Part shown: positions 57,783 through 64,000 of the stretch, in pieces
Layout of the letters: each line of letters begins with the position of its first letter
Position numbering within the stretch: position 1 is the stretch's first letter
NCBI RefSeq assembly: GCF_900119365.1
Contig: NZ_FPJO01000011.1
Span: 124,001 to 188,000, forward strand
Source of the DNA: Streptomyces atratus
GTDB taxonomy: Bacteria; Actinomycetota; Actinomycetes; Streptomycetales; Streptomycetaceae
Reading direction: 5' to 3'
DNA length: 64,000 nt
Position numbers and translations under genes: made by a program
The notes under the pieces: model-generated
The model's input: the letters and a program-made list of their open reading frames with translations, nothing else
The model's database searches: none
Told to the model about the DNA's origin: nothing

Positions 57783-58601
57783 TCAATCCCCGGGGACGCC
57801 CCTTGCGCGTGCCGTCGGGTCCGCGGGGACGTCCCCCAGCCAGACCCTCCGCCCCATCTCGTCCAGTTCCCCCTTGAGACGTTCGCATTCCGGGATGGCC
57901 CGGCGCAGCAGCCGCCAGTAGTCAGGCCCGTGCCCGGCCACCCGGATATGCGCCAGCTCATGGGCGATGACGTAGTCGACGAGCTGGGCGGGGAGTTGGA
58001 AGACAGCCCAGTGGAGAGCCATCCGCCCGCCGTCGGCGGGGGTAGCGCCGTTCCGGTACGTGCCCCAGCGGCGCCCGACGTCTCTCACGGTGACCATCGG
58101 CTCGTCGACGTCCATGCGTGCGGCCCAGGGCTGGAGGCGCCCCTGCGCCCAGTTCAGCCCCACCTTGCGATACCAGGCGGTGACCGCGCGCCGGGCCAGT
58201 CGCACATCTGCCGCGGTGGCCCTGTCCAGGCACAGCCGCCCGGCAGACAGCCGGACCGGTGCGCCGGGGTCGTCCACCAGCAGGAGGCGGTACTCGCGGC
58301 CCAGGTACCGGTAGGTCTCGCCGTCGGTGAATTCACGGACCGGATGCACCGGACGCAGCGCATCCCGCAACCGGAGCTTGTCGTCGATCCACGGCCTGCT
58401 GTTCCGCACGAACGATTCGGCTCTCCGGGCCGCACACCCCGTCGGAGTCCGCAGCGTCAGCGAACCGTCCCGCTCGACCGTGAGCCCGAGCTTCGACCGC
58501 CGCGCGCTCACCCGCACCAGGAACGCCCTGCCGTCGACCGTGAGCTCCTGCCCGTCGACGAGCGAGGGCGGGGCGGAGGAGAGGGGCGACGACTCGGACA
58601 C
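57783..58601 (-). CDS. YgjP-like (M48/DUF45) metallopeptidase next to HsdR
   Basis: The product is 272 residues. The zinc motif is His214-Glu-Leu-Ala-His218 with the third ligand likely His224 (AGHGPDYW). VRDVGRRWGTYRN just before it is the YgjP/DUF45 signature. The N-terminal half is strand-rich (FLVRVSARRSKLGLTVERDGSL). Such genes commonly accompany type I restriction systems, where their role is unclear. The GTG start at 58601 lies four bases after the hsdR stop, so it is co-expressed with hsdR. Confidence 0.88.
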   Translation of the reverse strand: MSESSPLSSAPPSLVDGQELTVDGRAFLVRVSARRSKLGLTVERDGSLTLRTPTGCAARRAESFVRNSRPWIDDKLRLRDALRPVHPVREFTDGETYRYLGREYRLLLVDDPGAPVRLSAGRLCLDRATAADVRLARRAVTAWYRKVGLNWAQGRLQPWAARMDVDEPMVTVRDVGRRWGTYRNGATPADGGRMALHWAVFQLPAQLVDYVIAHELAHIRVAGHGPDYWRLLRRAIPECERLKGELDEMGRRVWLGDVPADPTARARGVPGD

Positions 58602-58605
58602 CCCC

Positions 58606-61600
58606 TTATTGTCCCAGCCGCTCCGCCCGGAACGCCCCGGCGTGATCCTGCGCGAATCCCGCGATCGAGTTGGAGAGCAAGGTCAGCGGCTTCAGCCCGC
58701 CCTCGACCGGCCGCAGCTTGTTCTCCCGCAGCCGGGCCCAGATGTGCACCTGGAGATCCTCCAGGCTGGTCTCCAGCCCGGACCAGGACGCGCTGGAGAC
58801 GTGCTCGGAGATGAGAGAGGCGAGCTCGACCGTCAGCGCCCGCAGGAACTCCTGGTCGAGTTCGCCGAAGACCGGGTGCTCGGCCATGTGATCGGTGAGC
58901 TTGACGTACAGCTTCCGTTCCACCGGCGTCAGCCCTGCCGTCTCCGGATCCGCCTGCTCGGCCTGCCGTGCCCTGTCGATGAGCGGGCCCAGTTCCCGCT
59001 GGATGTCCTCCCAGCGCCCCGCGAATTCGTCGAGCACCTGCTGGAGGTCCGCGGAGAGCTCTCGGTACACCTGCCGGTCGTCGTTGACGATGCGCTCTTC
59101 GAGGTGGTAGCGGAGCGCCTGCTCGTGTTCCGCCGCGGACTCGCGGACATCCGGGATACGTCCCACGATCTCGTCGAAATCGGGGTCGAGGATGGAGACC
59201 GGTGCGATGGCCTGCGTGATCTCGGGCAACTCCAGATGGTCGGCGATCAGCGCCCGGACCTTGCGCCCGTAACCCCGCATCGAGAACGTGCCGCCCGACT
59301 CGTCGCGGTAGTGCCTGCGGACACGCAACTGCAACTGGGTCCATCGCCGGGCGTACGGCATCATCTCCAGGGCCGCTTCGTGCGGGAGTACGCGTTCCAG
59401 CGCGTCCAGGAACGTCCCGAGAAGCCGGTCGTACTCGGCCCGCTCTTCCGGGTCGTGCAGAGCCATCATCGCCCGTCCCATGCCCCCGGGACCGTCCAGC
59501 CCGCCGGTACCCAGCCGCTTGAGGAACCGGCGGAGCTGCCGCGCCGCCCCCGTCATCCCCGGTACCTCCGAGGACAGGCTGCGCAGCCCGTCCAGCACCG
59601 GCGGGTCACCCCGGTAGGCGGCCAGGGTCACGGCAAGGTTGTTCAGTACGCCGTAGTAGTCCACGACCCGGCCCTCGCGCTTGAGGCGGGCGGGCCGGTT
59701 GACGCGTGCCACGGCCTGGAGCAGTTCGGCGTCCTGGATCGGGCGGTCCAGATACAGCGCCTGCTCGATCGGGGCGTCGAACCCGGTCAGCAGCATCGAC
59801 TTCACGATCAGGAAGGCGATCGGCGGCTTTTCGACCGGGGTGTCCGGAACCTCATTGCTCCAGGGGTTCAGACCGACGGTGCCGCCCGGCAGCGGGTCGG
59901 TCTCTTCGGGATGCTCGACTGCCCACGGGTTGTCGGGGGGCAGATGAGGGAACGGCTCCAGGAACCGCTCGATGTGCTCTTCCTGGCTCTTCGGGTCCGT
60001 CCACTCCCGCCACAGACCGCCCTTGCGCTCGTCGCCCTCCGAGATCACGGGCACGAAGTCCATCCGCCGCAGCACTTCCTGGTACTGCCAGGCACGCAGC
60101 AGGAGGATGTCCTCCCGGGTGTACTTCTCCGGCTTCTTCGCCCGCAACGTCTCGCGGGCCGCGCCGTCGAACGCCCTCACCTTGGCCAGCAGCTCGGCGC
60201 GGGCGTCGCGCAGGGCATCCCGGTAGTGCACGGCCGCCCGCCTGCTGACAGCCGCGACCTGGGCCTTGAAGCCACCGGTGAGCGGCCCCGTGACGTAGTG
60301 CTCCAGCATGTCGACGGCCTTGGCCCGGATCATCGGGAAGGATTCGGCGACGTCCCTGCTCGTCGGCTTCGTGCCCCTGCGGGCCTTGGGCTGTTCCTCT
60401 TCGCTCAGCTTCGCGATGAGGTCTTCGAACTTGGCGTCGAGCACCTGCTTCTTGTTGATCCTGCCCTGCCCGGCACGCCCTTCGTACCGGACGGGAACGA
60501 CGACCTTGTCCTTCTCCGCCTCTTCCATCCGGTACGAGTCGAGGAAGGTGTCGCCCGGCTCCAGGCCGAAGATCCGGCCGGTGTCGTTCAGCTTGCCCTT
60601 CATGATCGGCGTACCGGTGAAGCCGATCCGGGCGGCGTTGGGGACGGAGTCCCGCAGGCACGCGTGCAGTACGGAGGTGTGCGAACGGTGCGCCTCGTCG
60701 ACCAGGACCAGCACACGCGACTCGGTGCTGCACTCCGTGAACCGGCGCCTGACCGCCTCGGTGGTGGCCTCGTCGGGCGTCGGGTCCGCGACCTCGGCCG
60801 GGTCCGCCCCCGCGGAGATCCGACCATGTGCCTGCTTGAACTCCTCGGCGAACTCCCGGTCGTCGCCGTCCGTCTCCCCGACGAACCCGGGGATCCGCCC
60901 CAGATACTTCTGGATCATCGCGAAGATCACGGCCCGGCCGCCCGGCTTGCCCGCCCGCTGGAGCATGCTCTCCACATCGGTCTGGGACCTGGCGATACGG
61001 ATGGTGCTGCCGCTGACCCGCACGGCTGCGGACAGCTGCTGCTGGAGCTGTTTGCGGTCGGTGACGACGAGCAGGGTGAAGCGATTCAGCTCCGGATCCC
61101 GGCTCATGTGCAGCCGTCGTGCCAGGAACGACATGGTGAGGCTCTTTCCGGAGCCCTGGGTGTGCCAGATGACGCCGCCACGCTCGTCGTCCTCGGCACC
61201 TGACTCGCCTCGCTTGCGGCCGGTCCGCAGCTTGTGGACGATCTTCTCCACGGCCCGGTACTGCTGATGCCGGCAGACGGCCTTGACCGTGACCGGAGGT
61301 TCGCCCTCCTTGGTCTTGACGGGCAGTTCGAAGACGTAGTGCCGGATGATGTTCAGCAGATTGCGCGGCTTCAGCACGGTCGCGATCAGCTTGTGCTGAC
61401 CGGTCAGCTTGGCCTCACCCCGCAGGACCTTCGACGCCTGAAGCGCGGCGCGCAGGGCACGGTCGTCGGCGTAGTCCGGCTCGACACTGTGCCAGGCGGC
61501 GTAGTGCTCCTCGGCGGCGGAGATCGTGCCGAGGGCTGCGGTCCTCCCACTCGCGGCGATCAACAACTGGGCAGGCACGAACAGTTCCGGCACGCCGCCG

Positions 61601-62235
61601 GGGCTCCCCGAGTCCGTGCGGGCGTCGTGCTCCAGCGGCTTCCCGGCGTACCTCCGCAGGTCCCGGACCGCGTCACCGATGGCGTCCTTGCGGTCGGGGC
61701 TCTTGCACTCGACGACAGCGACGGGGATGCCGTTCACGAACAGAACGAGATCGAGGACGGCATCCTTGCCGTCGGCCTTGCGGATACGGAACTGGTCGAC
61801 GACGAGGAACCGGTTCCGCCGGAGGATCTCGGCGTCGTCCTGCCCCTCCCACTCCCAGTCGACGAACTGGACGAGGAAGTCCTTGTCCTGCGGCCCGGTC
61901 ATCGGGGTGCCACGCAACAGCAGGGCCGTGGCATCGCCATTGGCCCGTAGCAGCGACTGCGCGGACACGCTGCGGGCCGCTCGTCGCAGATCATCGACGG
62001 CCCGCCCGGCGTCGGCCTCCGTCATCCAGGCGTCCCCGGTGCCCGGCAGCCGGTTGATGCGCCGAACGGCTGCGGCGAGGCGCTTGGTCAGCAGTACGTC
62101 GTCACGGGATCGCTCGTCGTCGGCGAGATCGGAGCCGTGGATGTGCTCCCAGCCCATCGCTTTGAGCTGCTCGATGAACGGCCGCTCGACTTCGTCCCGC
62201 TCGACTTCGTCCCGCCCAACCGCACCCCGTACCAT
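58606..62235 (-). CDS. hsdR: Type I restriction enzyme R subunit (HsdR), no HsdM/HsdS nearby
   Basis: The product is 1209 residues. The N-terminal nuclease core has Asp162, Glu176 and Lys178 (LDLVLFVNGIPVAVVECK), a PD-(D/E)xK motif. The translocase has Walker A HTQGSGKS (358-365) and DEAH (513-516) in VLVLVDEAHRSH, with further SF2 motifs such as GFTGTPI. The C-terminal region (after 950) is helical, as in other HsdR. Length is normal and no break is seen, so the gene looks intact. ATG 62235 has GGAGGGG 12 bases upstream. Restriction requires HsdM and HsdS, which are absent from the 64 kb window. Confidence 0.93.
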   Translation of the reverse strand: MVRGAVGRDEVERDEVERPFIEQLKAMGWEHIHGSDLADDERSRDDVLLTKRLAAAVRRINRLPGTGDAWMTEADAGRAVDDLRRAARSVSAQSLLRANGDATALLLRGTPMTGPQDKDFLVQFVDWEWEGQDDAEILRRNRFLVVDQFRIRKADGKDAVLDLVLFVNGIPVAVVECKSPDRKDAIGDAVRDLRRYAGKPLEHDARTDSGSPGGVPELFVPAQLLIAASGRTAALGTISAAEEHYAAWHSVEPDYADDRALRAALQASKVLRGEAKLTGQHKLIATVLKPRNLLNIIRHYVFELPVKTKEGEPPVTVKAVCRHQQYRAVEKIVHKLRTGRKRGESGAEDDERGGVIWHTQGSGKSLTMSFLARRLHMSRDPELNRFTLLVVTDRKQLQQQLSAAVRVSGSTIRIARSQTDVESMLQRAGKPGGRAVIFAMIQKYLGRIPGFVGETDGDDREFAEEFKQAHGRISAGADPAEVADPTPDEATTEAVRRRFTECSTESRVLVLVDEAHRSHTSVLHACLRDSVPNAARIGFTGTPIMKGKLNDTGRIFGLEPGDTFLDSYRMEEAEKDKVVVPVRYEGRAGQGRINKKQVLDAKFEDLIAKLSEEEQPKARRGTKPTSRDVAESFPMIRAKAVDMLEHYVTGPLTGGFKAQVAAVSRRAAVHYRDALRDARAELLAKVRAFDGAARETLRAKKPEKYTREDILLLRAWQYQEVLRRMDFVPVISEGDERKGGLWREWTDPKSQEEHIERFLEPFPHLPPDNPWAVEHPEETDPLPGGTVGLNPWSNEVPDTPVEKPPIAFLIVKSMLLTGFDAPIEQALYLDRPIQDAELLQAVARVNRPARLKREGRVVDYYGVLNNLAVTLAAYRGDPPVLDGLRSLSSEVPGMTGAARQLRRFLKRLGTGGLDGPGGMGRAMMALHDPEERAEYDRLLGTFLDALERVLPHEAALEMMPYARRWTQLQLRVRRHYRDESGGTFSMRGYGRKVRALIADHLELPEITQAIAPVSILDPDFDEIVGRIPDVRESAAEHEQALRYHLEERIVNDDRQVYRELSADLQQVLDEFAGRWEDIQRELGPLIDRARQAEQADPETAGLTPVERKLYVKLTDHMAEHPVFGELDQEFLRALTVELASLISEHVSSASWSGLETSLEDLQVHIWARLRENKLRPVEGGLKPLTLLSNSIAGFAQDHAGAFRAERLGQ

Positions 62236-62358
62236 CCGCCCGCGCCCCTCCGAGTGAACCGCCCGACTGTCCGCCCATTCTGCGCCAGGAGATCACAAGG
62301 GGAGGCGGAGTGCGCGAAAGCCCCTGGCAACGGCCAGGGGCTTTGGGGGTGTTCGCGG

Positions 62359-62556
62359 CTATACGGAGCGGGATGCGTCCTGCTTCACGTCCCCGAGGAA
62401 GGCGCTCCATGCGGCGGCGGTGAAGGCGAGGGTGCCGGCCCGGCGGTCCTTGGTGTCGCGCAGGTCCAGACCGGCTTCCGACCGGCGGGCTTCCACGCAC
62501 TCGCCGTTCTGCTGGCTGTAGGAACTCTTGAACCACTCGGACCGATCAGAGGACAT
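62359..62556 (-). CDS. DUF397 protein
   Basis: The product is 65 residues. WFKSSYSQQNGECVEARRSEAGLDLRDTKDR and the tail AFTAAAWSAFLGDVK are the DUF397 pattern. Such small proteins partner an XRE-DUF5753 regulator, probably as an anti-regulator or toxin-antitoxin-like mate; this pairing is a known streptomycete theme (as in whiJ-type loci). It starts 14 bases after the regulator stop with AAGGAAG upstream. Confidence 0.9.
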   Translation of the reverse strand: MSSDRSEWFKSSYSQQNGECVEARRSEAGLDLRDTKDRRAGTLAFTAAAWSAFLGDVKQDASRSV

Positions 62557-62569
62557 CTGCCGTTCTTCC

Positions 62570-63442
62570 TTAGCTGCGGGCCAGTTCGTCGGCCAGGCTG
62601 ACCATCAGCGCCTCCGAGTCCAGTGCGCTCAACGCAGTTGCTCGCACATGATCGAAGACTCCGTTGTAGTGCGCCGTATCTCCGGGCCCTTCGAGGTAGG
62701 CGTGGCTCGTGAAGCTCTCCAGAAGCACTACTTCCAGCTCCGTCGGAGCTGGAAAACTGTAGAGCAGAAAGGGCAACATGCCGCCCTTGCAGGCCCCTGC
62801 CGAGAAGGGTAGTACCTGCAACGTGACGTTCGGAAGCTGTGCCATCTCCACCAGATGCAGCAACTGCTCCCGAAGCACTCCCCGCCCGCCGATCTGCTGC
62901 CTCAGCGCCGCCTCTCCGAGGACCATCCAGACATGGAGCGGTTCCGGTCGGCGCCCTGTCATCGCCTTCTGGCGTTCGAGTCGAACGCGCACCTTGGTGA
63001 GCTGCGCCTCACTGGGAGGCCCGGCCGAGCCACCCTGGATGACAGCCGTCGCGTACGCCTCGGTCTGGAACAGCCCGGGAATGATGCTCGGCTGGAAGCC
63101 CCGACATCCGGCGACCTCGTCCTCCAGACCGATCAGGTCGAGGAAGTCCTGCGGAAGCTGATCCTCCAACTCCCGCCACCAGCGCTGCCGTCGGCTCTCG
63201 CGTGCCAGGGCGAGCCACCCTTCGCGAGTCCTCACGTCTTTGACACCGTAGAAGTCGAGCAGCACTCTGAGGTCGAGCTGACGGATCCCGCTGCGCCCTG
63301 ACTCGATCCGGCTGACCTTCGCCGGGTGGCATCCGAGCTCCTGGGCGGCGTCTTCGAGCAGTCGGCCCTGCTCATCGCGCAGCCGCCGCAAGTTCGCCCC
63401 CAGTACCCGGCGACGGACCGTTGGGTTCTCCAGCACTGGCAT
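62570..63442 (-). CDS. XRE family regulator with DUF5753 domain
   Basis: The product is 290 residues. An XRE helix-turn-helix (LGANLRRLRDEQGRLLEDAAQELGCHPAKVSRIESGRSGI, about 14-53) precedes the DUF5753 domain (110-285), recognised from FQPSIIPGLFQTEAYA and LPFSAGACKGGMLPFLLY. It belongs to the large WhiJ-like family controlling development and antibiotic production in Streptomyces, with the DUF397 partner downstream. ATG 63442 has GAGGGGG six bases upstream. It is divergent from an ATP-binding anti-sigma-like gene, forming the usual three-gene set. Confidence 0.93.
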   Translation of the reverse strand: MPVLENPTVRRRVLGANLRRLRDEQGRLLEDAAQELGCHPAKVSRIESGRSGIRQLDLRVLLDFYGVKDVRTREGWLALARESRRQRWWRELEDQLPQDFLDLIGLEDEVAGCRGFQPSIIPGLFQTEAYATAVIQGGSAGPPSEAQLTKVRVRLERQKAMTGRRPEPLHVWMVLGEAALRQQIGGRGVLREQLLHLVEMAQLPNVTLQVLPFSAGACKGGMLPFLLYSFPAPTELEVVLLESFTSHAYLEGPGDTAHYNGVFDHVRATALSALDSEALMVSLADELARS

Positions 63443-63541
63443 GACGCCCCCTCAACCGAACTTCCCATCGCGCACTCTTCGCGACAACCAACATACCCAG
63501 CGTCAGCGTCAGATGGAGTGAACTTAGGTGTTCTGCTTGCA

Positions 63542-63600
63542 CCGTGCGAGCACGGCACCTCACTATGCGGATAGTTGCCTTTTGCTCACGCACGGCAACT
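63542..63600. promoter_or_regulatory. Two palindromes in the XRE/ATP-binding protein divergent promoter
   Basis: CCGTGC-GA-GCACGG (63542-63555) is a perfect 14-base palindrome. AGTTGCC-N14-GGCAACT (63573-63579 and 63594-63600) is a second inverted repeat. Either could be an operator of the XRE-DUF5753 regulator. Confidence 0.4.
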
Positions 63601-63664
63601 TTCTGCGGGTGGCCACGCCAGGCCAAACCGCCATCCAGCCACGCGCACTTGAGGGGGCACCCCT

Positions 63665-64000
63665 GTGTCTGCATCCGGAGAATCGCCCACGGCCATGCCT
63701 GCCACCGGCGTCGAAACCCGCCAGCTCTTCCCCCGCCACCGCAGAAGCGCCGGCCGGGCACGGGCAGCCCTGCGGCAGCAACTCGTCGAGTGGAAGATCG
63801 ACGACGAGCCTGCCGAGACAGCGGCGCTGCTGCTCTCCGAGCTCGTCACCAACGCCGTCGAGCACGGCCGGGTGTCGCCCGGCCGGAAGATCGGAACGCG
63901 ATTCGCGCTCTACGACAGCACGTTGCGCGTGGAGGTGGCCGACGCGAACAACGACCTCCCGAAGCCGCGCCCGGCCGGAATCGACGACGAGGACGGCCGC
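63665..64000 (+). CDS. ATP-binding anti-sigma-factor-like protein (3' truncated)
   Basis: About 112 codons are visible before the window ends. LLLSELVTNAVEHGR is the N box of the HATPase_c fold used by RsbW/SpoIIAB-like kinases, and VEVADANNDLPKPR continues toward the G1 box. Streptomycetes encode many such proteins next to XRE-DUF5753/DUF397 genes. GTG 63665 has GAGGGGG seven bases upstream; ATG 63695 is an in-frame alternative. The gene is divergent from the XRE gene and the three probably form a signalling unit. The C-terminal half is outside the window. Confidence 0.85.
   Translation, partial: MSASGESPTAMPATGVETRQLFPRHRRSAGRARAALRQQLVEWKIDDEPAETAALLLSELVTNAVEHGRVSPGRKIGTRFALYDSTLRVEVADANNDLPKPRPAGIDDEDGR

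Noticed and set aside
1..64000. tRNA or rRNA genes
   Set aside because: No segment showing a cloverleaf with TTCGA-type T loop and matching arms, or rRNA core motifs, was noticed in reading. A tRNAscan run would settle this.
1..64000. TTA (bldA-dependent) codons in annotated genes
   Set aside because: The TTA strings I spot-checked were out of frame (for example GGT-TAC) or were TAA stops read on the other strand. The check was not exhaustive, so I make no claim.

Overview
The window is a stretch of Streptomyces chromosome, or that of a very close relative. Coding sequence is very GC-rich with strong third-position G/C, GTG and TTG starts are common, and the gene set is typical streptomycete core metabolism: sdhCDAB, mdh, folD, purNH, sucCD, trpS, rocD, icmB and pcrA. 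It also has lineage-typical families such as DUF3017, DUF5753/DUF397 pairs, SCO4848-like and DUF6350 proteins. I see no prophage, transposase gene, rRNA, tRNA or CRISPR array.

Layout. 1-3.3 kb: succinate dehydrogenase operon, its first gene cut by the window edge. 3.4-8 kb: two unknown proteins, a MarR-family C-terminal remnant abutting an MFS transporter, and a membrane protein/DCC protein/TetR cluster with two palindromic operators. 8-13.8 kb: cell envelope genes (solute-binding protein, metallophosphoesterase, D-Ala-D-Ala carboxypeptidase, YihY). 13.9-16.2 kb: a DprE1/DprE2-like oxidoreductase pair. 16.2-25.9 kb: 2H phosphoesterase, trpS, rocD, SUKH protein, YgiC/YgiB-like pair, MocR regulator with a divergent AhpD-like gene, PEP mutase-family enzyme and a B12 radical SAM protein. 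26-38.9 kb: mdh, DUF3017, folD, RDD protein, purH-purN, two membrane proteins, a fused XRE/sigma-like/membrane protein, and sucDC.

39.1-47.4 kb is a compact locus: a MoxR-type AAA+ ATPase, a DUF5682 protein and a VWA protein joined by 4-base ATGA overlaps on the minus strand. Divergent from it are a SWIM zinc-finger protein and a DUF5691 protein, with a 50-residue ORF at the divergent node. It resembles the poorly understood YehL-type MoxR systems and is the best candidate here for an uncharacterised system.

47.4-57.8 kb: icmB, a lipase, an M23 peptidase, pcrA, and two NlpC/P60 paralogues of which the first is preceded by a clear ydaO-type (c-di-AMP) riboswitch. 57.8-62.2 kb: a type I restriction HsdR with a YgjP-like metallopeptidase but no HsdM or HsdS in view. 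62.3-64 kb: a DUF397/XRE-DUF5753 pair divergent from an ATP-binding anti-sigma-like protein that runs off the window.

Non-coding structure is rich. Several palindromic elements look mobile or repetitive (4874-4954, 20113-20165, 48036-48078, 53390-53555). A hairpin element is inserted in frame inside pcrA. There are strong bidirectional hairpin terminators between convergent genes. Many genes appear leaderless, with a TANNNT-like -10 box 6-8 bases before the start codon. Functional calls rest on motif recognition in the translated sequence; no database search was run.
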